A stretch of DNA of 64,000 nucleotides, taken from assembly GCF_018991925.1 (NCBI RefSeq), contig NW_024724368.1, positions 4,746,561 to 4,810,560 on the forward strand, read 5' to 3'. The DNA is from Homarus americanus. Its lineage: Eukaryota > Arthropoda > Malacostraca > Decapoda > Nephropidae. The notes beneath the pieces were generated by a model. The model made no database searches and was not told the origin of the DNA. It saw nothing but the letters and a program-made list of their open reading frames with translations. Within the stretch, counting starts at the first letter, position 1. Every line of letters begins with the position of its first letter. Below, one piece after another: positions 1 through 10,510 of this stretch. A program made the position numbers and the translations under genes.

Positions 1-112
1 AAGTTATTTTTACTACAACGTAGGTGTTGTGTCTGAAAAAGTGGAGTTTGGGGGTCGGCCCGGTCTCTATTTCAATTAATCCCATATGTTATGTTGTTCA
101 CTTTACGCGTTT

Positions 113-160
113 CTCACTTTACGCGGGCCGCCGTGGGTTGAATTAACAGCGTAAAGTGAG
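113..160. repeat. short inverted repeat beside TA tract
   Basis: A 12-bp motif (CTCACTTTACGC) at 113-124 is perfectly inverted at 149-160, and a related direct copy (CACTTTACGCG) lies at 99-109. It abuts the TA tract and could form a small hairpin. No function is inferred. Confidence 0.6.
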
Positions 161-167
161 GGTTCAC

Positions 168-413
<246 letters not shown>

Positions 414-455
414 AGATTTATCTTATCCACGTTTTCATTGTGGATCTGCATGATG

Positions 456-473
456 TATATATATATATATATA
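456..473. repeat. short (TA)n tract
   Basis: Nine TA dinucleotides to the right of the foldback repeat. Confidence 0.9.
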
Positions 474-681
474 CCTAACAACACCAAGCTGTAATTCTTA
501 ATGAATGAACACAAGACCACTTGCAGTGTACATATGAATTCAAAGGAAAGTTAACTGCTAAACAAACACTGACTGACCAACATTTTTTCAAGCAATGTTT
601 AACACTGGGAGAACAGGTAATAAATTTTAGTCCTGTCATGATCTGTGCCCAAGGTCTATGACAACCACTTGCAACAGTAAA

Positions 682-840
682 GATGTTCAACAGCAAATCA
701 GTTATTACATTGCAATCTTCGATTGAGAATATAGCCTTTCAACATCTGCGGTAAAGGAGCACTTTAGATTAACAGCTGCTATGGATCCACACTTCAAAGT
801 GGATTAGTGTCAAGAAGTTTGGAGTGATTGTTACTACTTT
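682..840 (+). pseudogene. possible hAT/BED-type transposase fragment
   Basis: One frame reads about 50 codons interrupted by two stops and includes the stretch KEHFRLTAAMDPHFKVD*CQE. The pattern Leu-x-x-Ala-x-Asp-Pro-x-(Phe/Tyr)-Lys followed by a Trp-Cys pair is typical of the central part of hAT/ZBED transposases. Here the Trp would be the TAG at 805-807, a one-base change from TGG. Nothing convincing can be joined on either side, and the 34-bp tandem array begins at the end of the fragment. A chance resemblance is possible, so this is tentative. Confidence 0.35.
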
Positions 841-1036
841 GCACAGACAGATTACCACTCCCTCAGTACTCTGCACAAAGACAGATTACCACTCCCTCAC
901 TACTCTGCACAAGGACAGATTACCACTCCCTAAGTACTCTGCACAAGGACAGATTACCACTCCCTCACTACTCTGCACAAGGATAGATTACCACTCCTCA
1001 CGTACTCTGTACAAGGACAGGTTACCACTCCCTCAA
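841..1036. repeat. 34-bp tandem minisatellite, ~5.8 copies
   Basis: Units of the form CACAAGGACAGATTACCACT plus CCCTCACTACTCTG repeat every 34 bp, with a few substitutions per copy and one single-base deletion in the fifth unit. The open frame across it is a repeat artefact. Confidence 0.95.
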
Positions 1037-1078
1037 TGAGTTTACCTTGTCCTTCATCTGAAAAATTTGCTACCATCC

Positions 1079-1287
1079 TTAACCCTTTCGCTGCATTTCC
1101 CACACTCGCCATTTTATTCTTGTTACTGCCAGAAAATTTAATTCAGCTTAGGGTAACCTCGCACTGCCAAAGGGTTAAAACATATCTCGGTTAACCCTTT
1201 TGCTGTTTCCCACACTTGCCATTTTATTCTGGCTACCACCAGACGATTTTATTCAGCTTAGGGTAATCTCGCACAGCCAAAGGATTA
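1079..1287. repeat. duplicated ~97-bp repeat with inverted ends
   Basis: Two diverged direct copies, 1079-1177 and 1191-1287, share the blocks CCATTTTATTCT and CAGCTTAGGGTAA. Each begins TTAACCCTTT and ends with its approximate complement AAAGGGTTAA or AAAGGATTAA, so each copy looks like a small element with ~10-bp terminal inverted repeats, or a tandem duplication of one. Confidence 0.7.
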
Positions 1288-1410
1288 ATGGTGCTATCTA
1301 ATGTGGACCCTATTTGAGTTTCCAAATTCAAATGAATCTAGTGGACATACCTAATATGGTAATAACAGAATCTGGGATGTGACAAGAGGTACCGGTATGG
1401 CCAGCATAAG

Positions 1411-1818
1411 GACAGAACCAGACAATGTAATGTAGTCGTGGCCAGAATTAGGCTAGGATACACACACATCTGGCAAGTTAGTAACGCTGTACCCATACCT
1501 GAACACTCAACATGTAAACTTTGTGATAAACCTCTAAAGCATACACTTGAACACTATATCATTGAATGTGACACTGTCAAAGACTTCAGGCCACCTGACT
1601 TATTGTATCTTGAACTATGTGATTACTACATTGAATCAGGGGTGCTTGAGGACATTCTTGCTGTTTATCCCAAATTTGCTAGCCCATACTGCACCCTAAA
1701 ATTTGTCAACATTTTAAAGATCAAATTCTGTATGCACCAGGATTTTGCTTTATCTATGTGGATAACAAGACTATGGAAATATATTTTCATTTCTCTGCCA
1801 GTAGTTTACCAGGCTTGA
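1411..1818 (+). pseudogene. 3' end of non-LTR retrotransposon ORF2 (C-terminal zinc-binding tail)
   Basis: The reading frame is open from about 1411 to the TGA after 1815, about 135 codons. It contains RIRLGYTHIWQV, then CKLCDKPLKHTLEHYIIEC (a CX2C...HX4C arrangement), then an acidic/aromatic tail with GVLEDILAVYPKFAS. This is the layout of the C-terminus that follows the RT/RNase H region in many arthropod non-LTR ORF2 proteins (established family knowledge). No RT catalytic motif is present upstream, so it is a 5'-truncated remnant, as usual for dead LINE copies. It may belong to the same broad family as the element at 17,931-21,063, which lacks exactly this end, but that is inference. Confidence 0.75.
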
Positions 1819-2157
1819 GGAGGACAGAGTTCAGTTAAATCTGGCAGTGCTTTTTCAATAGTTTGTTCCCCCCTCCCCTTTGGCCACACCACGTTAGCTG
1901 AAAGTATATCACTTTTAGAGGAAAAGTTACAATTCTCTGTGATTTTCCATGCCCTTCCACTTGGCAAAACCTGTAAGAATTCCTTGGTTCCTACTGCAAA
2001 CACCATTCAGCTCCTCTATGGCATACTCAAGATCCTGAAGAAAGCTCAACATGTTCTTCTGTGAACACATTAAGTTAGGCAAGAATTCTTTCACATCAAA
2101 CCAGAAATACCTCACTTCTTGCCCCCACCAACCCCATATACTGTACAGCACATCCAT
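1806..2157 (-). pseudogene. unidentified protein-like segment with one frameshift
   Basis: Two overlapping minus-strand frames (2157-1927 and 2006-1806) can be read as one ~115-residue protein with a single frame change near 2000. The first frame carries EVRYFWFDVKEFLPNL and SFLQDLEYAIEELNGV; the second continues AVGTKEFLQVLPSGRAWKI and ends PDLTELCPPQAW. The composition looks like a globular protein rather than translated noise. I do not recognise the family. It could be part of the same decayed gene as the segment at 3487-3801. Confidence 0.3.
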
Positions 2158-2199
2158 CCCTTATGGCTAACGAGTCTTCTCCTGTTAGCACCAAGCTGC

Positions 2200-3480
2200 A
2201 GAAGATCATCATGGTTACAGGTGGCCTATATATTTCTCAAAGTATCTGTTTACTACAGAAGAAAGGTTGAGTGCTTTTGATCAAGAGCTTAGAGCTATGT
2301 ACAGGTGGTAAGGTATTTTTACTATCACCCCATACTCATACAATTTCTTCTCATTCACAGAATCACTCTCCAAAGGTGGCACATCACCTGGAATACATTT
2401 CTCAATACACAAAGTACATACCCTGTACATCACATCAGAGATGGAGACAACACTGGCTGAAACTCAATCGAGTAGTCTGGTTGGTGCTATGTTTCCCGAC
2501 ATCATCTGTCAACTTCAATGGCATAGCTGTCACTCAACACAGTGGCCTGGATTTGTGTCACCACCTCTTTCCCGATTACTCTTTGAGCATTTGGGATATT
2601 CTCATTCTGGGTAGCCAGGCTACAAGTAACACACCATTACAGAGCCAGCCACAGCTCATTGTTCTGGAACAATGACATTTTGAGTTTGAAGCTCTTCACT
2701 TATACATATGGTTGGAGATTAACACGTGATTACTGTGTTTGTGTTCCATGTCGCAGAGAAAAAGTTCTTTGTTATAGCTATCCAAGTTCCTGCATGGTAG
2801 TGACTGCTATGATGCTGTTTATGTTGGTGTACTGGTGTCACATCTTCCTGAGTGTACCAGCCTCCCTACAGTATGTATTCTACAAGTTGGCCAGAGGTAA
2901 TACAGTACCTTGCAGGGTTATGCTGCAGCATTCATGTTATTTTTTTCCCAATGACTGGTGCATTTGGAGGTTTCTGCAACATAGTGAGACACTGACAATG
3001 AATTCTTCTAAGAGCATAAGGAAGTACCCAGCTCTGAGCATACATACATCTTTTCTTACCCTCCTGTATGCAATGAGAAGTGGGTATTTCCATTATCAGA
3101 TAAGGCCTTCTCAGTTGTCACAAACTTATCCAAGAATTGCAAGGCTCAGTTTATCACTGAGATAAGGACAGCCCTTCAGAAGAATACAGGCTATTTGTAT
3201 TGTCCATATGCTTGGAAAGCAGCCCTTCCAAGTTTCCTCCCTCAGTTACCAACCCATCATCTTGTCAAATGGCCCACGCACATACATAAAAATATGAATG
3301 TTGTTGATTTTGCCATTGTTCGTGTGGATATAGTGTAAAAATCCCTGAAAAATCTTTATGAGGGATCAATTTGCATCCTAGCCTTGTCCAAGAAACACTT
3401 TTATATTGATCACTTCAAAATGCATGTGATATTTGTCTATTAAAGCTCTATGTTAAATTCACCCTACCAACAGAACTTCT
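2200..3480. other. unassigned stretch between protein-like segments
   Basis: Open frames of 134 and 168 codons exist on the plus strand (2271-2675 and 2659-3165) but show no recognisable motif and a composition rich in Cys, Trp and Tyr, as expected from chance. The minus strand around 2490-2640 has a short protein-like run with stops. No RNA gene or terminal repeats were seen. Confidence 0.4.
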
Positions 3481-3486
3481 ACTCTA

Positions 3487-3801
3487 TCATACCACAGCCC
3501 ACCTTCCTCTGATCATCTTGCTCACACTTCTTTTCTTCACAGCTTCCCAGGTTGCCCTACACACAGGACCTCTTGCCTTTTCTTCCATGGAATTATCTTG
3601 ATCCAGTGTTAAATTATGCATTTCCAGCATCACCTCACGAAATCCAGGAACTCTACTGACCACTGCTGGTACATCTCTGGTGAAACATTCCGGTTGTACA
3701 AGGAATCCCTCATTCAATATGGTTTCAAAGATCACCCGTTGGCACTTAACTTTGCCATCCCTAAATGAAGGTTCCAGCTGACCAAAAGCAGTACTGTGGC
3801 C
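3487..3801 (-). pseudogene. unidentified 105-codon minus-strand open frame
   Basis: The frame is open from just after a TGA at 3804-3802 to the stop near 3487. It contains GQLEPSFRDGKVKCQRVIFE and DVPAVVSRVPGFREVMLEMH, a balanced, charged composition. The first Met is at 3735. No family is recognised. It may be an old exon or a processed-pseudogene fragment related to 1806-2157. Chance cannot be excluded, although the composition differs from the low-complexity frames elsewhere in the window. Confidence 0.3.
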
Positions 3802-4103
3802 TCAACAGGTATGCTGTACACACCACTCTCTCATCTTTCAGCTAAAGTTACAGCTCACAAGTACTGCCACTCCCGAATTTCACCATGAGTGGAGGAATAT
3901 AAGGTAGGTAAAGCTGTTATTTGTTGTGGTTTCCAGCTTAAAATCCTGTGCATGTACAGTACTGTGCAGACCCAAGTCACATTTCAAGCTCTAGCATCCT
4001 GATGTACCTATTTAGAAGTTCTTATGAATCAAAATTATTCCATTATGTACTGAACTTTTAATTTTCCATTGGAATGTCAGAACATAAATGACTTTTGTGC
4101 AGA

Positions 4104-4111
4104 GTCTATAA
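4104..4111. other. left 8-bp target site duplication of hAT MITE
   Basis: GTCTATAA, repeated exactly at 4325-4332. Eight-base duplications are diagnostic of hAT transposition. Confidence 0.92.
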
Positions 4112-4324
4112 CAGGGGTTCTCAACCAGGGGGGAATTTCCCCCCTCAAGTTTTCAGGGGGGGGGAAACTGATACTAATATGGAAAAAATAAAGGATTTTC
4201 AGTATTATATGCATATTATTTGGAATGCACTTTTTGAGGCAGACAATCTTGGAAAGGAGGGGGGAATGACATTCTGACATATGGTGAAAGGGGTGCATGG
4301 GGCAAACAAGGTTGAGAACCACTG
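4112..4324. mobile_element. 213-bp non-autonomous hAT element (MITE)
   Basis: The element begins CAGGGGTTCTCAACC and ends GGTTGAGAACCACTG, so the 15-bp terminal inverted repeats match at 14 of 15 positions. It is bounded by exact 8-bp duplications GTCTATAA. The end sequence is of the CAGNGGTTCTCAA type known from hAT superfamily elements. The interior is G/C-tract-rich at both ends with an AT-rich middle. It has no transposase and would need one in trans. Short open frames crossing it are incidental. Confidence 0.93.
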
Positions 4325-4332
4325 GTCTATAA
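4325..4332. other. right 8-bp target site duplication of hAT MITE
   Basis: GTCTATAA, identical to 4104-4111. Confidence 0.92.
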
Positions 4333-4576
4333 TCTCCGTGCCCAAGAGGCGCCCTTAACTGAATGATATGCAATTTGAAGAACGAGTACTTAGCTGTAAC
4401 TACTCACTTATAAAATGGGGCTGAGGACATGTAACTGACACTGATACACACATATATCTAATACTGTACAGGTTGTACCTCTCTAGTCCGGCATTCTGTG
4501 GTCCGGAAACTCCCATGGTCTGGAACGATTTTAGTTTGTCCAATAGGTAGATAGGCAGCTTTTTTTTTTTTTTTCT

Positions 4577-4681
4577 GAATTATTATTATTACAGGAGTAT
4601 TAAATTTTTGCCCCTCAGGCCCCAATGTGGGTCAGTGACCTATGCCTGGATGGGCTAATCCCCGTAAAAAAACAACAACAA
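4577..4681 (+). repeat. ATT-associated repeat family, partial copy nested in Tigger
   Basis: Short ATT run, then the conserved tail (GCCCCTCAGGCCCCAATGTG, GGTCAGTGACC, GGGCTAATCCCCG) and an A-rich end. The same tail is at 28119-28191, 32030-32107 and 55617-55699. This copy lacks the upstream half of the family. Confidence 0.8.
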
Positions 4682-4734
4682 AGCCGCGGGAAATTAAGGT
4701 TTGTTTACATCCGGCAGTTCGGCTGCTCTCTCTC

Positions 4735-4743
4735 TCTCTCTCT
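4735..4743. repeat. short (CT)n tract
   Basis: Brief CT microsatellite inside the Tigger element. Confidence 0.7.
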
Positions 4744-4770
4744 GCTTGTCTATACAGAGTACAACAATTA

Positions 4771-5584
4771 AACCCTTCAATATCTATGAGCAGTAAATAA
4801 GTGTTGCTTTCATATTCTTATGTAGAGTAATGACGATATGTTTTCACATTGTGCGCACTTACATATGCGCAGTCTCACTTTTTTTTTACCATTAATGGTT
4901 AGCTACTTATATTGTTCCATTTATTAACATTAAATAACATTACAGGTACTCCAAACCACCATATTATTTTTTTTACATTAATTTTACTACAGCTACAATC
5001 AGGATCTTATTTTCTTCAGTTTTATATGTAGAACCACTCAGTCACTGGTTTTGTAAGCTTTAACATAAACAATGCCGGCAGCCGTCTCGTCCTCGTGTGT
5101 TTTAATATTCCACGTATTATTAATAAATTGTATTGTTAATTTTGCACACACAAACATTAATTCAATAAAAACAAATTCAGAAACATTAATTAAAATATAT
5201 ATGAACAGTAAATAAGTGTTGCTTTCAAATTCTTATGTAAAGTAATGACGATATGTTTTCACGTGTGCGCATGCGCACTTACATATGCGATCTCTCTTTT
5301 TTCTTTACCATTATCGTTAGCTACTTCTATTAATCCATTTATTAACATTAAATAACATTACTTAAAACAACCATATTAATTTTACTACAGCTACAACCAA
5401 GGTCTTATTTTCTTCAGTTTTATATGTAGAACCAGTCAGTCACTGGTTTTGTAATCAACGAAAACAATGCTGTGTCATTTCCTCGTGTGTTTTAATATTC
5501 TACGTATTATTAATGAATTGTATTGCTCATTTTGCACACATAGACATTAATTCAATAAAAAAGACATTCAGTAATAAACAATAA
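4771..5584 (+). repeat. ~400-bp tandem duplication in Tigger leader
   Basis: A block starting AATATCTATGAGCAGTAAAT near 4780 recurs at 5194 with high identity, including the ATGACGATATGTTTTCAC and CATTAATTCAATAAAAA segments. The leader word TTAACCCTTCAATAT occurs before the first unit and again at 5769, right before the transposase ATG, as if a third unit begins there. Tandem promoter/leader repeats are plausible but their function is inferred. Confidence 0.85.
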
Positions 5585-5782
5585 TGAATCTTTTGTACAT
5601 AAGAGAAATGACGCTGTTTACACGATTATGCACGTCGGCGGGCCGTTCAAACCCGTCAAAATTCAAGTTTCCGCCGTCAAAATTTTTAGTTATTTATTTT
5701 TGTATGTGTTCCAATAAAATACGTTAAGAATTAAAAATTCGCGAAATTTGAGAAGCTACTATACGACATTTAACCCTTCAAT

Positions 5783-5923
5783 ATGTCTTCAAAGAGACCA
5801 TGATGCAGAGAAAGTGGTGCTAGTGCTTCCAAGCATAAGCACAAGTCACTATCTATCCAGGAAAAGGGTGAATTTCCATGGTCCGGCACCGGTCAGGTCC
5901 CGAGGTTGCCGGACTAGAGAGGT
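5783..5923 (+). pseudogene. Tigger-type transposase, N-terminal remnant fused to the terminal repeat
   Basis: From the ATG at 5783 the frame reads MSSKRP, a TGA at codon 7, then ESGASASKHKHKSLSIQEK, and then passes without further gene sequence into the right terminal inverted repeat. A basic, Ser/Lys-rich start leading into LS(I/L)xEK is how many Tigger/CENP-B-like transposases begin, just before their first DNA-binding helix-turn-helix (family knowledge). Everything downstream, including the DDE catalytic domain, is deleted, so the copy is dead. The ORF beginning at 5748 in another frame is a shadow. Confidence 0.75.
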
Positions 5924-5933
5924 ACAACCTGTA

Positions 5934-8900
5934 ATATACTTATAAAAACATTAAGTACATACTGTATAAATAATACCAATAGATCCAAGTGCGTTAATAC
6001 TGGTGATAAAATTAAAGCCTTTTATGAATCAACATCATGTTTAATATTGCAAAAAAACTGCAACTGAACAGATATCTATTTATCACATGGGGCAGTAATT
6101 GGAACAGGTTTAGTCTAGATGAAATTAGCATTGAATCAAACTAATCGGGCAGAACTGGAACTGAACCCAAGCCAGGTGCCGTGTCTTGACTACACTTATG
6201 GTAAATCTTTGTTTTCTATCCTAGTGTAACAGCCCAGTACCAAGAAGAAATCAAATCTTTAAAATAAAATGAAGAAAGTACACTACAGTACTGGACTAGG
6301 TAATTTCCTTCCCTCTTCTTTGCAATGGCATTTGATGACTGAATATTTGTAAGTTCATTGAGTCAACATACATTACTGTACCTTAAAAATCACTATGGGA
6401 AATACAATATTTTAAGCCTACATAGGTCTACTGTATACTAGCAGAAGAACCCTGCTATTAACTTATTCACCCAACTTGAAGAATGAGGTTCGTTAGAGGT
6501 GTTTACCAAGGAAGGGTTTAGCTATGCCCTGAAAATGTACCATACAGTAGGCCATCAGCATGTACTGTGTGAAAATAAAATATAAAATACTGCACTGTAC
6601 AGACTTTGATATTGCAGAATCACTCCACTGTGCAGTACTTTCAATAATAGAATACATTTGTAAGTACACTTCTGTTCTCTACATCATATGAAAAAACAAC
6701 TTGATTAGTCTCTATTTAAGGTATTCTACCAAGATGTAGCCATAGATATGGAATAAAGACTTGGGTTCACACGAGGTACAATATTACCAGTGCCTTTTTA
6801 TTTCACAGGTTTAATATAAAATATATTAAAGCAATAACAGAGTCATCCTCATTGTGAAGTAGCCTCTCCATTTTCAAAAGCTTCAATAACAAGTGACATA
6901 GTACTGTACAGTACTGATCAATTCATAGCATAATGAAACCGAGACTTGATTAGAGAATATTTCTTGCATGAAAGTCATTCATTCAAGATTGACAGTACAA
7001 CATAAGCCATCTGTTTTCAATTGGTCCTAATAAAAACCTGTACAGTACAGTAATCAACTACATGGGAGCAGCAGGTAGGTTGCATTAGCTTAAGCTACAA
7101 CCTACAGTTAAATGCTAAACCATAATACTATTGGCTAGACCAGATGGTTGGTTGACACACTTTTAGCTGCATATATCATTGATTAGACAATTAAAAATAT
7201 GTGGCTCATTCTTTGTCAGTTTATTGAAGGGAATGGAGAGCTTCATTAGTACTGTAAGAGCAAATATGGCACTCTTCAGCTGGAGTTATCATGATCCAGT
7301 AATTTTGTAGTGAGTTTTTGAGAAGAAAGTTTGATGTTAGTTTTTGGTATTAGAAACTACACTGGTAAAAAAAATTCTCTTGACCATTCGTTGGCAAGAT
7401 AAACAGTGATAACACCAGAGACCTTCATTTATTATGACTACACAAAGTATAAATGTGTGTCAAAGATAAAATTTGCTAGAGAACCTTAAGCTACCATTCA
7501 TATAGAACAGAGATACACAGGCCCTAGAGACTGCTTAAGCTAGTAGCCACTTTTTTTACTGGGTAGTTATAATTTTAAAATAATATCACCTTAAGGCCAA
7601 AATTGTAATGAGCCAAATACCTGACATCAATCATCAAATTACCCTGTACAGGTACATAGTACTCCAACTACATGTTCACTTTAATTAAGCTGCATAAAGC
7701 TTATTTTCTGACAGGGCCAAGCTCTTGTCTATCGATACCTACCATAAAACTACAATCAAGTAAATTTAAAGGCAATTCACTACCTTTAAAAGAAACATTG
7801 AATTAAAAACTAGAGGGTTGAGATGCTGTTTTATTTTACCTGTGGAAGAACTAATCTCGCACAGGCTCCTTCCTTCCTTGGTTAAGTAAGTCCTCATCAA
7901 CGAAGATATGTAGTATGTCATTTCCAAGTACAGTACTGTACTTTATAAGATATCACATGTGTGATATAGCTTTCATTTAAACATTCAGTGCGAACACATT
8001 TTATTTGAAACAAAAATACTCTTAACATCTGCCTATTATACTGTGATATCTTTTCTCTTAGCTCTACCTCCACGTGTGCCAGCAACAGGTTTACGACTTT
8101 CAATATTGGGAGATGAAGATTAATTACTACCACTCACAGCAACACACAGCTCTGAGTAAACACACTTCATGGATTCAACAGGTATCCACTTTCATAATTC
8201 TATTCCATGGCGCATCCTGTTTCACTTTCATAAATATATTAAATTATTTCTAATATTCCTGCAGTCGACACAAGGAAACTGCTTAAAGCAACCCCAGCCA
8301 TGACCACAAGGCAGCCACGATAATTATACAAGTATGACTTCTGAAAAAATGTTGTAAATAGACTGTAAATGTTTGTAGCCTGTAAAAGGTGCCGCACAAT
8401 TTTGCTAGCTGGATTTCATAAAAAAATAATATATCACTAAAAATGCCAAGTTGAAGGACATTTCGATATAAAGGTTGACCAACATTTATTTGTCTGTGAA
8501 ACTGACAGTATTAGTTAATGCTGCCTTGGAAAATTGCAGATACAAGTACAGTACTATACTGTTGTCTTGGTTCAAGCATGTAATGGTTTTCCAGCAGCCT
8601 TGGCAGGCAAAGAGTCAGCAAAGTATTAACAACAGGGATGGGTTTTATCCTTTCATCTTTCTTTCTCAAAGCTTAGAAAGATGCCCCAAAGAAGAGGAAC
8701 CTAAGTGTCCCAGAAATACTGCCAACTAGGCAAATACTGAAAAAATATGGTTAGTTTGGTCATGAGACACAGTCGGTCAGTCAGCAACAGCAACTAACCA
8801 AATAAGTGTTGAGGGTTTCCACCACTTGCTGACCAGCTCTACTAAACGTGAAATAACAGCAACAAATGAGACTTCCTTTACTAATTTTAAAAAATAATGT

Positions 8901-9120
8901 GCCAAGACTAAATTGTACAATAAAATCTAAATGATGACCTTACATTAAGTTAGCTTAAGAATAAATAGGAATAATGTGTATAATATTAATACGTTCTATT
9001 CAGTAAGGCTTAATGCCAAGTAGAGTACTTTATTATTATAGTTAATGAATGAATTACAAAAATAATTGGACCTCCAACTTTAGGCATCACATCTTTAGCA
9101 CAGTACTGAGATTATTTCAA
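5934..9120. other. 3.2 kb AT-rich intergenic DNA with dispersed ACAGTAC words
   Basis: No gene, RNA gene or bounded element was recognised. The stretch is notable for frequent ACAGTAC/GTACTGT words, for example around 6595, 6900-6915, 7035-7050, 7925-7940 and 8545. Open frames at 7918-8133 and 8475-8729 show no family features. Confidence 0.6.
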
Positions 9121-9485
9121 ACTTTGGTTAAGGAAGCCTTGTTTTTTGCATTATTTCATGCTTTAGTAAAACTCCCAGGGGGGGTGATCCAGGTGGTAGA
9201 GACATGGCAGCTTTATGTTCCTCTGTCTCTTGAAAAACTAATGTTTCCATGTCAGTGATGCTTACAGGTCCAGGTGGGTGCTTGTCTTGGACAGCCTGTG
9301 ATGTAGCTGCTAACTTACATGATTGTTGCAATGGTGCTGTCCTCTTCTAACTTTATCTTGGAGGTTTCAGGTGAGGGAATGCCTAGTCTTCTATGACAGT
9401 TCTTATGTTGAAGAGGAATTCAGACAAATTAATTCTCAATAAGAAAATTATTTATGACTGTAATGCCTGATGGTGGCCAGTAGGT

Positions 9486-9731
9486 TTAATGTTGAGCTGG
9501 GGTTGGGAGGGGTGTCGCCCACAGCTGCTTGCGAGGGTCAATACAAGTAGTATTCTCCTTGGGGACCCCCCAAGAGCCGAGGCAACGTCCCGAGTTGTGT
9601 TTGTGCTGACGAATCATGCCGTCGCTATTGAGATTCCATTCCTTTTCACAAATTTGGCATATTCCTCTCTTCTTGCCGTCACTTTGCTTCGCCCGACTCA
9701 GTGAAGCCTGGCTGTTTGAAAAGGCTTCCAT
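9486..9731 (-). pseudogene. C2HC zinc-finger ORF fragment of probable retroelement origin
   Basis: The open frame starts upstream at 9812, but the most plausible Met is at 9731 (MEAFSNSQ...). It encodes a CX2CX14HX6C finger: ICQICEKEWNLNSDGMIRQH then a further basic run and RCLGSWG. The motif with an (N/D)xDGxIRxH core is similar to single zinc fingers found at the N-terminus of RT-containing repeat ORFs in crustaceans; that link is from memory of the family and is inference. Downstream on the same strand no RT follows. Probably a truncated element; a host exon is the alternative. Confidence 0.45.
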
Positions 9732-10268
9732 CATTGTGAAAACTCGAGGGAGCGAGTTTACATGGGCATCAGCTGGGGCGTGAATAGACAGAGGCATCAA
9801 AGAATGAATCACCCCCTACGCACCAGACACAGAAACACACTATGAGAGGTGCAGGAAGAGGAGCGCAGGTGAATGGTTGATAGAGGACCCTGGTAGCTAT
9901 ACTGTACAGCCCTGGTGACTACCACTTACTTCTCTCAGGATTTAGCTAGGTACCTGCATAAAAATTTCAATGTTGTACAAATACAATGAAAACAACTTAC
10001 GTAGCTAGACTAATCAAAACTAAACTGAAATGTTGTCTGAATTATTAAAATATATTGACTCGAAAAAAATCATTTAGGTTTAAAGTTAGCAAGTAGAGTA
10101 CGTACCTCCATATTTTTTCTGGTAATTTACACCTACAGTACAGTATACAAAAGGATGAAAATAAAGCATAATTTGAGGATAAAATAAAATAAAAACACGA
10201 GTAATTTCAACATACCTGAACAACCTGTTTACCTTTTTTCACCCAGCCCACATCCTCACCCATTTTTA

Positions 10269-10270
<2 letters not shown>

Positions 10271-10321
<51 letters not shown>
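10271..10321. repeat. (ATT)n microsatellite
   Basis: About 17 ATT units, followed directly by three overlapping TACAGTAC words. Confidence 0.97.
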
Positions 10322-10323
<2 letters not shown>

Positions 10324-10480
10324 AGTACAGTACAGTATTATGACTTTTTTTTTTGGTGAAGGTTCAGAAGAGGGTCATCACCTTAACCAAAGTTCAGAGA
10401 GAATGTTTGCTATTTTTTTTAGCTTTATGGTACCTGTTTAGGCATTTGCTCACAGTCGCCTATTGTACTGTACTTAACTT

Positions 10481-10510
10481 AACCTAACCTAACCTAACCT
10501 AACCTAACCT
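10481..10510. repeat. interstitial telomere-like (AACCT)6 array
   Basis: Six perfect AACCT units (TTAGG on the other strand), preceded by diverged ACTTAACTT. TTAGG is the canonical arthropod telomere unit; here it is internal and short. Confidence 0.95.

Larger units (their letters stand above)
4469..5931 (+). mobile_element. internally deleted pogo/Tigger-like DNA transposon
   Basis: The left end starts CAGGTTGTACCTCTCTAGTC and the right end is its reverse complement, extending through a CCGGCA block. TA dinucleotides flank both sides (4467-4468 and 5932-5933), as expected for Tc1/mariner/pogo insertion. Inside are a long duplicated leader region (4771-5584) and then, at 5783, the start of a Tigger-type transposase which runs directly into the right terminal repeat. 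Almost the whole transposase gene is therefore missing. A fragment of another repeat family sits inside at 4577-4681. Confidence 0.9.

Noticed and set aside
2659..3165. 168-codon plus-strand open frame
   Set aside because: No recognisable domain, and a composition rich in Cys, Trp and Tyr; length alone is not convincing.
10481..10510. (AACCT)6 as a true telomere end
   Set aside because: Only six units, flanked on both sides by ordinary sequence; it is interstitial.
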